A program made the translations under genes and the position numbers. Of a DNA stretch of 64,000 bases, positions 12,114 through 22,923 are shown piece by piece. This DNA comes from Euryodendron excelsum. Lineage: Eukaryota > Streptophyta > Magnoliopsida > Ericales > Pentaphylacaceae. Under the pieces are notes generated by a model that had not been told where the DNA came from, did not search any database, and was given only the letters and a program-made list of their open reading frames with translations. Location of the stretch: the NCBI GenBank assembly GCA_033060915.1, contig CM065378.1, positions 55,361,001 through 55,425,000 of the forward strand, written 5' to 3'. The first letter of the stretch is position 1, and the number at the start of each line of letters is the position of its first letter.

Positions 12114-12334
12114 ACATACCAGATCCGTCTCATGTGTTAACTTAACAACCCGTTGAATTGGAAGATGACTTGAGTTAAGTTGAAGAACTTGTTCAGATAC
12201 TAGACCATAGATAACAAGGTCTGTGCAACAAGGTGATACCACTTGTGAAAGTATTATGGAGTAGCCATGTAGTTAAGGAGGCTACATAGGAGAGTAAGGA
12301 GACAATGAAGAATCAATATCCATATCTGTTCTAG
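12111..12334 (+). pseudogene. Ty3/gypsy chromovirus polyprotein, C-terminal remnant (integrase end/chromodomain)
   Basis: In one frame the translation runs PDPSHVLT, QPVELEDD, VEELVQILD, NKVIPLVKVLW, VVKEAT, NQYPYLF and then TAG (12332-12334). This order matches the C-terminus of plant chromovirus polyproteins, where the chromodomain region ends in an EATWE-like motif followed by YP.LF. Four in-frame stops break it: three TAA, plus one TAG where Trp is expected after EAT. The upstream part of pol is missing because LTR-A copy 4 abuts it. The frame is followed by a purine-rich tract and then the LTR at 12381, fixing the element's orientation. Confidence 0.75.
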
Positions 12335-12686
12335 TTTGATTAGTGAATTTCAGGACGAAATTCTTAAAAGAGGAAAGAATTGTAATACCCTAACTTGCTT
12401 AGCATCATGTTTAGTTATTACATACATTCTAGTATATGATTACACTAATTGAGAAGTTTGATTAGCATGATTTAATAAGAGCATGTTATGGGGGGATTAG
12501 AATATTTTTTAGCATGATTAGTGAGCTTAATACATGATTAATTAGCTTAATTAATCTCTATATTTAGATTATGTTAATCATGATTAATTATCATAAGTGT
12601 GATTAATTATGTTAATCATATGGATTAGTAAAGCAAGGAAGCGCCACCTAGGTGTGTGCTTCACTTAATTGAGGTGTATGCATAAG

Positions 12687-12742
12687 GTGTGTGTGTGTGT
12701 GTGTGTGTGTGCTTGTTGCAGGCAAATGTGTGTGTGTGTGTG
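12687..12742. repeat. Two (GT)n microsatellites in the chromovirus LTR
   Basis: Runs at 12687-12711 and 12727-12742 are separated by gcttgttgcaggcaaa. Confidence 0.95.
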
Positions 12743-13224
12743 CCATGTATGGTTATAGATATAAAGTGTATCTATAGTTGTCTTCAAGTCAAGGGAGGAG
12801 AGACAAAAGAGGAGCTTGTATAGAAAATTGTGTCTGGTAAGAAAGAAAATGAGAGAAAAAAGAGAAAAAGAGAGAAGAGATCAGAACATAAAGGAAGAAG
12901 AAACTACCAGGGAAAGCTTGTATGATCATTTTTTGACGTAAGAATCTCATGTTGATGCTTGTTTCATTATATATACGTTGATTCTTGCATGCTAGCATAT
13001 TATTCATGCCATGGAAGTGAGTTTGAGGCGAAGCAGGGAACGATGATCAAAGGTTTTAAGTGGAAGCATTAAAATCTTGCATGTTGTTCATGGTTTCGAT
13101 ATGTGAAGTTTTGTTGTGGCCTTAGAGCTTCATTTTGGGTTTTTGGAAAGCTTGTGGTTGTGTTGGGACCGCATGGGAAGCTTTAAAGTTAAGTTGGGAG
13201 ATTATATTTTTGAGCTATAAGAGG

Positions 13225-13590
13225 CTCTGGTCGTCAGGACGGTCCCTGGTGTAATCCTGACGATGAGCTATGAAAGAGTGAGTTTGGTCTCTAATTGTCA
13301 GGATGAAGGTTGTGACCGTCTTGACAATGGGTTGATGGGAGATGGTGTTGACCTCTGGTCATTAGGATGGTGGTGAGGTTCGGCCTAACGATAAATGTAT
13401 TGGTAAGAATTGTGGCCTCTGGTCATCAGGATAGAGCTGGGTACCATCCTAACGATAGACCAATTTGGAGAATTCTACTTCTCTAGTTGTCTGGATAAAG
13501 TTGGGGGACTATCCTGATGATAAGTCATGTAGGCCATTTTCTTCCTTTGGTCATCCTGACGTGCTTATAACCGTCTTGACGGTCAGAGTG
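13225..13590 (+). repeat. 64-bp tandem repeat (about 5.7 units) with hairpin arms inside the LTR
   Basis: Five successive units of exactly 64 bp start with CTCT at 13225, 13289, 13353, 13417 and 13481; a partial sixth starts at 13545. Each has a left arm like TCGTCAGGA and a right arm like TCCTGACGA, separated by about 15 nt. Unit 1 pairs perfectly over 9 bp. Unit 2 has TTGTCA paired with TGACAA, changed on both arms. Units have diverged substantially while period and pairing persist. Confidence 0.88.
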
Positions 13591-14659
13591 TTTGCATTAT
13601 TGTATATTTTGTACCTTGTATTGCATTGGAAAGCTTTTAGCATGTCTCGTTGAACTTCTAATGCATCATTGATGTTCTATCTTGCATGTTTAAGAGTGTT
13701 AAGCCATGAATATATATTATTTATAAAGTAATGCACAGATTGACATAGCTTTGGATGATAGGCTCGGAAGCAGAGCAAAGCACTTCAGTTCAACCAAAGA
13801 AGAGACTCGCTTGTGGTTATAAAGCAGTAGCAAGTGGGGAGTTTAAGATATTCTTACTCATATTATATTGAATGTCATATTATTTATTTGATGGTGATTA
13901 TTGGATTGTGAGCTAATATTTGCATACAGCTCATATTGTGTGCATACCTTGCATTGCACGCGTGAAAGTTTAGCCGGTGTGGGGCTAACCTCATATTTAC
14001 TCACGTGGGACTAACCTATAAGGGTGTCACAATAGACATTCTTTGATAACAAGTCATCGATATATTAGGCCAATGTTATCTAAATCGCACACACATCTGT
14101 AGTGTATCATACATTGCATCATAAGAGACATTATATTTCAATGGTGGTGATTTATTTATTGATGGATTATACAATGCTTATATATCATTCATTCTTTATG
14201 AGTTTGAGAATATTTGTAAGTAAGTTGATATATAGCTCACACCCACACAAATTGTCTTGCAGGTAAAATTGAGATGGAGTATCAGTTCACTGCAGTTGTC
14301 ATTGTGATCTTAATGGCTATCGTCCTTGTGGTTGATGTCGAGTTGGAGAGTTTCGAGAACCTCTTGTTGATGTGTCAATGATCCTTAACTATGTTGTATA
14401 TGAGATGATAGTGTTTGAAGTTTATTTGTATTTGGTTTGTAATTATAAAGAGTTTAATTTAGTAGTCTTTTTATGATGTATGGTGGATTGTGAGATGAGT
14501 TTATATATATATATATATGATGTTGTTTATTCCTATAATATTTCTATCTTTGAGACTATGTTGAGGTTTCACTTGCAAATTTGTGACTTGTGCGATCACG
14601 TTGGTCATAAGATGGCGTTAATGATGCTTGATTAGGAATGGGTGTGACACCAAAGATTT

Positions 14660-15102
14660 TGTGCTATGACCCCACATCGCTTGAAGAAGGAGAGGGGAAA
14701 TGTTATATATGTAGGCACTTGTATCTCCTTGGAATAACGCATTTGAAAATCATGCAAGCCAAAACCTAAAGCGGACAATATTATACTATGAGGATCCTGA
14801 GACGTGACAAAATGGTATTAGAGCCAATTCTGGCCAGAAGTGTGTGGATCCAGCCAACACGAGGATGAGTTGCTCGTTAGGGGGTGGATTATAAGACTCG
14901 GACAGCGACACATAGGCAGAGATGAGATCCTAGCAGGCAGACTCTAACATTATGTGCTACCATCCCATATTGCCTGGAGAAGGAGATGGTAAGTGATATA
15001 TATGTAGGCACTTATATCTCCTTGGTGCAACGCATTTTTAAGTTGTGCGGGCCAAGACCCAAAGCGGACAATATTATACCATGTGAATCCTGGGTCGTGA
15101 TA
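14660..15102 (+). mobile_element. TRIM retrotransposon (two ~150-bp LTRs, PBS, short interior)
   Basis: LTRs at 14660-14809 and 14953-15102 both start TGTGCTA and end near CGTGACA/CGTGATA. They share the blocks 'atatgtaggcactt..tatctccttgg' and 'aaagcggacaatattata'. Three bases after the first LTR is TGGTATTAGAGCC (14813-14825), an initiator-Met primer-binding site with one change. The 143-bp interior has no coding capacity. The whole element is 443 bp, typical of terminal-repeat retrotransposons in miniature, which depend on other elements for proteins. It starts about 10 bp after the chromovirus LTR end. No clean target duplication was found. Confidence 0.8.
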
Positions 15103-16549
15103 GTGTTTCTTGTTATCCTAGTCAACTAATAATACCAACAACTTCTCCATGAAATGATGTACAAAGAAATCTCAAACTAGTGTAATTTGCAGAGTTGAGG
15201 TCTAAGTCAAGGGTGCCAGCTTATACGCATCTCAACTAATCTTCTCTCCGGTTTATTTAAAAGCAAGTCATCTATGCCAAAACTAGCGGATTTACAAAAG
15301 ATAAATATCTTTTAGCGTGGCTCCAAGAGGGTTGCCAAGTCTTGAACTCAGGACATCTGGATTCAAGCTTTGATGTGTGCATTTTCCTATTAAAAAAAAA
15401 AAAAAGAAAGAATTGTAGATGTCATTTTTTTTCCCCAATAGATCTCATGTTACAAGTAGTTGGTGGCCACGGCCTGATGACCCACTTGGCCAGCCCAAAC
15501 CCACTTGTCATTTATAATGCTTGGAAATTTTTTTAGGCCAGATCAGTTTAATAGGTGAACTTGGTAATTGAGTTTGAAGCTCGGGCTAGCTAGAAATATA
15601 TATATAGAATAATATATTTTAATACTTTAATATGCTTACGTATTTAGATTTTATATTATTTGACATTATTTTTATAGAAAAAGTACTTATTAAAAATATA
15701 TTTATGTTAAATGGGTGGGCTTAGGAATCGTAGTTTTTATTTTGGTCAGGCTTGAAATTTGGTTTTAGATCCAATGAAAAATTATTTTAGTGTAGGCCTA
15801 GCTCAACTCGGCGCCAAAATATCCATCCCAATTACAACTGGTTGGAGCCGACACCTCATGCTCATTGTTTTAAAATAAATGGATTCACATTAAATATTGT
15901 ACTCTCTGTTAGTTCCCAAGTTTAAGCTAGCACGTGAGATTTGGGATTTACTTTATAATTATAGTTTTATAATAAATAAAAGAATTTAGAACTTGTAAAA
16001 TAAAATTAAAGTCATCTTCTTTTGCCCTACAGTCTCTTGGCTAGCCAATTTATACTCTTAAAATGGGAAAACATAGAGTTATTCTGTTTTAATATTTAGA
16101 TTTATCAACTCATTGCTTACCAGTAAACCCAAAACAAATAAGTAATTATAGAGACAAAAAGTACATAATTCAAATAATATGCAACATAGTCTATTCAGTA
16201 CTGTTATTAGTTCTAATACGTCGGACCTATTTGGATGACCCCAAACAAAATGTGAATTAGGCCATTTAAAAGATTAACATGTCAAACATAAACTACATGT
16301 CATTCACGCTTTAGGCTAGTCAATTTATGCTCTTAAAATTATAGTGTTATTTCTTTTAGAATATTGTCTACTAGTTTCATATATTTAATTATTTATTTAT
16401 TTTTGTTATGCAGTCAAGTCAAAGACAAATCTATCTATTACTGACAACATCAAGTTATGACTTTGAGTTTTTAGTAGGTTTAGACTATTTACTTAGAAAA
16501 GGTTTAGTAGTTTTTTATTTTTGATTTAGAATCCTTTACATTATATTTA
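15103..16549. other. Unassigned AT-rich DNA with a SINE scrap
   Basis: No gene was recognised. At about 15315-15400 the minus strand carries a tRNA-like B-box context (GAGTTCAAGACTTGG) shared with the SINE at 33478-33680, followed on plus by an A-run. The rest is AT-rich, with poly-A/T tracts. Confidence 0.4.
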
Positions 16550-16745
16550 GAACTTGAATTTATTAAAGAAAAAAAAGTAAAGAAAATAAGAGAAAAATAA
16601 AATAAAAGATTCCAAATTTTTATTTATTTTTTTTATATTCGTTTACCTTCTATTTTCTTTAACAACAAAACACACAATGTAATTTCATATCATTTTTCTT
16701 TAATTTTATTTTCCTTCAATAAATCCTTGATCCAAAAACATTAAG
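16550..16745. mobile_element. Decayed MITE, same family as 44185-44372
   Basis: The ends are loosely inverted: left gaatttattaaag...; right, reverse-complemented, TTTTGGATCAAGGATTTATTG. The body (aaagtaaagaaaa... ...caaatttttatttatttttttt... ...caacaaaacacacaatgtaatttca) parallels 44185-44372 along its length. No target duplication was confirmed. Confidence 0.45.
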
Positions 16746-17976
16746 GTACAAGACTACTACTTATTTTATATAGTTATACTTATCAATGGAGTGGAGATTT
16801 GAGACTTTGTGAGAATCCTTTACGTTTCGTATGATGCTTTCTGCCACCGTACCTAGGGAGTATCTCCTAGGGAAGTCTAGGTGGAGAGTTTCTTCCTCTC
16901 ACTTTCTTCTTCTTGTCGAACAACTCTTCTCGTATTGCCATTCACAAGCCCTACAAAGTGCCTCTTCAGCCCCAAAACCCTACCCCTATCTATGGACATT
17001 TAATTTGACCCGTAAAACCTTAAATTAGCCCGTTTTCAAGCTCTCAAAGAGTGACAAATCTAAAAATTCAGCAATCTGCATTTGGAGAGACGAAGCTAAG
17101 TTTTACTCCAAACCACCCAAAATTCATTCTTCCCCCCTTTTGGAACCCTAGCCGTGTAAGTTTTTCATAATCAAAACCCACCACAATTTCTATAGTAGGT
17201 AGCACTAGGCCCTAGTTTCCAATTCGTCTAAGTCAACATGTAATAATGAGCATTGTAGCAACTGTTGTGTGTGAAAATGCATAATTAGTGCACAACTAGC
17301 TAACTAGGTCTTATTTTACACTTATCAGATGCTCACTACTACTAATTCCTGTGCAATTTAATGCGTTTACATTGGTCGATTCTGAGAAGTATAATGGTTT
17401 CAAAGAGTTTCATCACATATAGAAGCCTTTGAAGATCTCTTTGTAGTGGTGTTTTTCTTATAATGGTTGAATCTTTTTTTTTTTTTTTTTTTGTGCTAAG
17501 TGAAAAGGTGAGAGGAGGTGACCGATGATAGCAATCTTCATGGGCATGACCATAAGAGCTCTCACCAGCTATGAAATGTCTGATTTGAGCTATAACTACT
17601 GCTCGAGAGAGCAAATCCGACACCACAATATCACCAAATGTTAAGTGAACAAGCAGGTGGCCCAGGGCGCCAGTAGACATTGAATATAATGGTTGAATCT
17701 GAGAAGCATAATGGTTTCCCAATGGATTATATACAGATACAACCCCATGCATGTGTGTAGTTCTTCTTCTTTAAAAACGAGTGATACCACATTATTTCTA
17801 TAGATATATACAAAACAGTAGTGAACTGCAAAAAAAAGGGCGAAATTTATGTTACCAATGCAAATTGCGGGATCTTGCTTTGCTATATTTTTCTGGATAT
17901 CATGTAGTACTTATAGAAGTAGATAAGATGGATTTAATATTTGTTGTTACATGGAAAACTCAAAAGTAATTTGGTG
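16746..17976. other. Unassigned DNA with a local direct repeat
   Basis: A 136-codon open frame on minus (17342-17752) includes a lysine run from a T17 tract and has no recognisable domain, so it is not called a gene. A ~28-bp sequence near 17374-17402 recurs at 17690-17718 (both with 'gagaag.ataatggttt'), flanking about 290 bp. A third short version lies near 17458. Confidence 0.35.
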
Positions 17977-18538
17977 CATAGTTATAAAAATCAAATCGGA
18001 CCGGCCAGTCAAACCGATTCAATCGGGAACTGGACCATGAACGGTACGGTTTAATTAATTTATCGAAAATACATATGAACTGGGTTGAACCGAACGAACT
18101 ACCGGTGTTTTAAAAAACTAGTGAATCGGCTGGTATTTAGTGAATCGGCCAATTTTTGAAAAAATTCAAAATATAAAAAATTTGACAAGATTTAAAACCA
18201 TTTATTTTTTAAAAAACATGCCTTTTATGGTCTTTTGATGAAATATAGAATAAAAAAGTAAAAAATTTAAACAAAAGTCAAAAGAAGGAAAAAAAAAAAA
18301 AGGGAAGAAAGAGGAGGATAAAAAATAACTAGGTAAATAAGGTACGTTTCTCTCTTTCTTACATTGGGTTATCTTATCTTTAGATATTTTTTATATTATA
18401 ATTAGATATATCGAGATATATATTATCAAAAAATAATCCAAATGTAAAAACTATAAACTAAAACAAAAAAAATATATATAAAGATGAAGAAAGAGGAAGG
18501 TATAGGAAGTAAAAATAATAATAATAATAAAGGCCATG

Positions 18539-18570
<32 letters not shown>

Positions 18571-18909
18571 TATTATTATTAAACTTTATGATACTTCTTT
18601 TAAATATAAAAATACCAATAAGCAATAGTTTAAAAATATTAAATTAGAAAAAAAAAGAAGTCCTTTTGAATGTTTTTATAATTATTTATTTTTATACTTT
18701 TTTTAAATATTTATCATTTATACTTATGTTGAGTTATTGTATAAAAAAGAGTATCTTTTAATCAATTTATAATTTTTTAATAATTACTTATATTTAAATA
18801 TATTATTATTATTATTTTATTATATAACCAGTTGAATCACGATTAAACCAATAAACCGTTGAACCGGTGGCTTGACCGGTTAGCCACTGGTATGATTCTG
18901 ATAACTATG
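17977..18909. mobile_element. Non-autonomous hAT-type DNA transposon, 933 bp
   Basis: Termini CATAGTTAT...ATAACTATG form an inverted repeat extending about 16 bp with mismatches (CATAGTTATAAAAATC versus CATAGTTATCAGAATC). The 8-bp sequence ATTTGGTG is directly repeated on both flanks (17969-17976 and 18910-18917) without mismatch. An 8-bp duplication and CA-starting inverted ends are typical of the hAT superfamily. Subterminal regions are rich in ACCGG/CCGGT motifs on both sides, as in hAT elements where transposase binds subterminal repeats. The centre is AT-rich with no transposase, so it depends on an autonomous relative. Confidence 0.85.
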
Positions 18910-18917
18910 ATTTGGTG

Positions 18918-19929
18918 TCCTTGATTTGGTTCCTTAACCAATTATATATGCATAAATATATGGTGGAAAATAATGGCATTTAGTTGTCATTTTGTCACCA
19001 CATAAATTATAAAATAAGGTGGGAGGTAGGCAAGATCCAAGATAGGCTGAATGACTGAAATGGATTTTACTCAGCTTGCACTACCACTTAGCAAATGGCA
19101 TTTCATTACAATTAATTGGTGTGCCTATTTATCATGCCAAACATATTGGGTTTCACTAATCGTTCAAATACATGAGACGGCAACCAAAACATGGTACGTC
19201 ATTTCTTTTAAAATATGGTATGACAGATGTATACTTGTATAAATTAACCTCTACCCAGACCAACAGGTCATGAGATTGACTCACCTCTTCTCTTTTTCTT
19301 CAGGACTTTGGCCCTCCAATGTACTAGGAAAAAAAAAAATAGCTATATTCTGTTTTTCCAAAAATATGATCCTCTAAAAACACTTTCTTGGTTCATATTT
19401 TTCTATATTGTTCTGTCAAAACGCCATTCTCCTTAGATTTTCATATGTTATATATACATGTATATATATTCTTACTTAGTTACCTTTAAGGAAATGAATA
19501 GAAAAAAAATTATTGAGATTGTTTTGGACCGTTATATTCTTTGTTTTAAAACGAAAATGTGTATAATAATTTTTAATGCCATTTCAAAATCGTACATCAC
19601 TACGGTATTAGCGTACTCACGTAACACTTTTTTGCCTATGTGGATCATCTCAGTTATTTTGGTTAGCCCGTGAATACTCCACAGCATCATATGAGGCCGA
19701 ATAGCTTACAAGCTCGATAGGATCTTCCCTCTAGTCATTGTAAATTGATTTGTTTCTATTATTGATCATCGTCTCTTTTTTCCCCCTACTGTCTGCATAT
19801 ATCCTCAGAAATTCGATTCTTTTTAATACTTGACTATGTTATACTACACCTATGTATCTAATTACTTCACATGCAACTACTCAAAGAGAGAACAGAATTC
19901 CGTAACCTAGATAGATGAATTGTACTTCA
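18918..19929. other. Unassigned AT-rich DNA
   Basis: Short open stretches occur but none has a recognisable domain or consistent codon pattern. Nothing else was identified. Confidence 0.4.
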
Positions 19930-20045
19930 ACATGACTAACAACACGCCTAAAGGGCATAGTGGGTGTAAACATGCTTCCATAAGGAATATTTACTCCAAT
20001 ATTCACAACTGGCAGCCGTCTTTTAGCATTCATGAACAGTACCAC
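19930..20045 (-). CDS. Possible single exon of an unidentified gene
   Basis: Reading minus from 20045, a good acceptor (ttctgtctactgcag) precedes an open stretch starting VVLFMNAKRRLPVVNIGVN and continuing IPYGSMFTPTMPF. The amino-acid composition looks more like real protein than surrounding translations. I do not recognise the family, cannot fix the donor site, and see no partner exon. It could be a captured gene fragment, an exon of a gene lying mainly outside what I can parse, or chance. Confidence 0.22.
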
Positions 20046-20059
20046 CTGCAGTAGACAGA

Positions 20060-22015
20060 AACGAAGCTTAAGTTTTGTCAGTTCACACGCTAGATATGGC
20101 GACAATTCTGAGAAATGACAAGCTAATGTTGGAACGAGCCATATCACAATATTCTACCGTAGCAAATGTTCTTTTTTTTTTAGCATTTACTTTTTCCTAG
20201 AGAATCAACACCCATGTAATGGTATCTGTTGACATTTTATGGTCGATGCATTGACAAAAGAGATTAAAGATAGGATTTATTCAAATTTTTGTAATAGGCA
20301 ATACCCTACGTCTTCTATTGTCAGCTATACATATACAGAATAGGATATAAATAAATGATTGACATACGGAAAAATCCCAAGCCTTGATGATCCGTATATA
20401 AAGCTGACGAGAAAGACCTAATTAGGATTAAGGCTTCTTGGGTTTGAATATGGTTCATGCGTAAAGTAAGATGACGGGGAAGAGGGCACGGAATCACGGA
20501 TGCCATTTGAACTGAGGACTTAAGGGGTTCAAATTAAGAGAATCGGATATGTCTTCAATCTAAATCTTTTTCTTCATAATTGAAGGCCATGAAGCCAGCA
20601 AATAAAGCAAAAAAACAGTTGATGTTCAGCCCAAAAATCATAAAGGACAAATGAATTTAAGCCAAGACAAAGGCATATATCTGGGCAGATTGCTGCGAGA
20701 ATAACAAGGCAAATAACAATAAGCTAGTAGCGTCTCATAGGTTCATCAGTGTAACAATATCCAGATCTCTAATAAGTATTTGCATTTTTATTACTAACCT
20801 ATTTCGCAAGGATTAGAAAACTGGAGAAGTTTTTTCAGCAGATAAGCAGCGAAAAATTCAGGAGAGAGAGAGAGAGAGAGAGATTTCAAAGGCATGAGGT
20901 TTCGTGACTAAGTGAAGGATTGAACTAACCTAGTTCTAAATTCAAAGAAACTATTATGAAACCAATCAATTTCCTGGCGTAAAATAGATACAGTGAATAA
21001 ACTGAACATGGATAAGAGAGTGAGGATCTTTAAGGTTTATATAACTGACCATTGCTCCTGACTGGGCTGTAAACAACAATACCGACGCATGTGGTCAGAT
21101 ATAAAACAGGTTTTCTAACTTTCTAGGGAGAATTTTATTTACTGCATAATTTAGACATCACATGATGATTCGAGCCATTGAACCAACGACCAATTTAGTT
21201 GCCAACAAGACTTCAATTTTCCTTGCACTAATGGTTTTTTCGATCACCAAAACTCAGAGATGTGAAATTAGTATATAGTTAATGTGTAATTCTTAGTCAT
21301 AAATCATGAAATTTTTGGTATCAAAATTGGTTGCTTTGCATTTGGGATGGACTTTTTATTTATATATTATTGTTTAAGCTGCAATGTTAATCATGCATAA
21401 AAAAAACACAAATTGCTAAACAAGTGCTTAATGCGAGTCATTGACATGGGTCCCACTGAGTTTTAAATAATCAAGTACCTGGCTAGACTTACAATTAATA
21501 GGAGGGTTTGCCTCAAAAATGATAGTTATTCAGTTTATTTCTCATAATTCTCCAATATTAATAACTTGTTCCTAAGAGTAATCCACTATGTACCATTGAA
21601 CTTCACATGTTCACAGCTCCAAAAGTTGAACTTTGCAAAGAGACATCTAAATAATACATCAACTATTCACAATATGTAGCCAGTCCCACTTTTTAACTCC
21701 TAGAAGAAATAATAGATGGCAATTAAGCATCCAAAAGGAGGTGGACTTAGGTTTTTCACTACATGATGGATGAAGTGACAGATTGGAAGATGCATGGGAG
21801 TAAAAGAATGAAGCAATAGAATTAACTAAGAGCAACCAAACACAGACGAAAATATAAAAAACTAAATAAAAATTTGTTAATAAACAATAATTATTACTCA
21901 CTATTTCACTATTTAGTCTCTAATTACAGGAACTACATGTAGTAGCTGGGATGGCCCCTAATAAAAGCTGTCAAATGTTAGTCACAAGTCGAAGTTATGT
22001 CAACATAAATTGTAA
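20060..22015. other. Unassigned DNA with a short (GA)n tract
   Basis: No gene was recognised on either strand. (GA)n occurs at 20862-20883. The sequence is AT-rich and of ordinary complexity. Confidence 0.4.
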
Positions 22016-22252
22016 CCCTAAGGGGTTGACCTAGTAGTTAAGGTTTAGGACCTAAGGATTTGCTCATTTCAAGGTCTCAGATTCCAAACCTCTTAGGTGC
22101 TATCAACTTTTTAGGGTCATCCCAAAGTATTTGGCCTAGTAATTACTCGATTTATATGGTACGGGGGATTGCACATGCCTCGAGGTTAGTCGAGATGCGC
22201 ATAAGCGCACCCGGACACCCTGTTAGACAAAAAAGAAACAAACAAAAAACAA
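22016..22252 (+). mobile_element. tRNA-derived SINE
   Basis: The head (aggggttgacctagtagtta) resembles the pol III A box of plant SINEs. The stretch ggtctcagattccaaacc resembles the B box (GGTTCGAAACC with changes). The tail includes ttagtcgagatgcgcataag and cacccggacaccc and ends in an A-rich run. Related tail sequence recurs at 31355-31460 and, inverted, at 33478-33680. Confidence 0.65.
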
Positions 22253-22479
22253 CAGAAATTGGCATTTAGGACGTACGAAGCATATATAAGTCGTACATTT
22301 CATGACTTTAATTTTTAGAATATTAACCACCTTCACATAAGTTAATGAAACATTATTCTATGAATTAGTTTCAACATCACCAACATCCAGCAAACCAAAT
22401 AATTTCGAATGCATGAAGCATCTCAGTATATAGAGCTACAGGTCTAAAACCAAGAGCACTAAACCCAGATAATGAAGGA

Positions 22480-22806
22480 ATAAGGTGATCACACCATAAT
22501 CCGATAGACCATCTTGTATCTAATAATATCTCTTATTAGTCGGTAGAATTCCCACGTAGGAAGTTTGACACTTAAACTTAAGCATTGCTGGATTGAAGCG
22601 TTTGAATTTGAATTGAACGTCACAATCTTTTACGACAGGTTATGTCTGTAACCAATGGATATAAAGTTCTTTATAAATAGGATACCTTGTTTACTTTGTA
22701 TCTTACGTTGTTTCTTTATATTCATTGGTTAGACTTTTTGAGTGTGATAAATACCTTAACAAGATTCATCCATATTATATATATATATATATATCTCGGA
22801 CTTTCA
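22480..22806 (+). mobile_element. Probable 5' LTR of decayed Ty1/copia element 1
   Basis: The right end is fixed by ...GGACTTTCA followed, one base later, by a perfect Met primer-binding site. A TATA-like sequence (ttataaatag, 22671-22680) lies about 130 bp before the end, and an (AT)n run lies at 22776-22794. The left boundary is uncertain because no matching 3' LTR was found downstream of the element. Confidence 0.5.
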
Positions 22807-22807
22807 G

Positions 22808-22819
22808 TGGTATCAGAGC
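22808..22819 (+). other. Primer-binding site of copia element 1 (initiator tRNA-Met)
   Basis: TGGTATCAGAGC is an exact match to the usual plant LTR-retrotransposon minus-strand primer site and lies one base after the LTR end. Confidence 0.8.
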
Positions 22820-22923
22820 ATGGCTTCAAAAAGTTCTACCGAGAAGAGGAAAGAAGGCAATAGGACATACAACATTCTATAAGGATTCAAAAAACGATAT
22901 ACAGACAAATATTGGGTTTGGCC

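Larger units (their letters stand above)
12381..14649 (+). mobile_element. 3' LTR of the Ty3/gypsy chromovirus
   Basis: It begins TGTAATACCC directly after the purine-rich tract aaaagaggaaagaat and ends GGGTGTGACA, giving TG...CA termini over 2269 bp. Placement after the chromodomain remnant identifies it as the 3' LTR. Inside are two GT microsatellites and a 64-bp tandem repeat. Gene-like open stretches within it show no known domain. Confidence 0.8.

Noticed and set aside
14650..15102. Cassandra element (5S-bearing TRIM)
   Set aside because: The LTRs lack a recognisable 5S rRNA promoter region; a generic TRIM fits better.
17342..17752. 136-codon minus open frame
   Set aside because: It contains a lysine run from a T17 tract, has no recognisable domain, and sits on a local direct repeat; coding is not supported.
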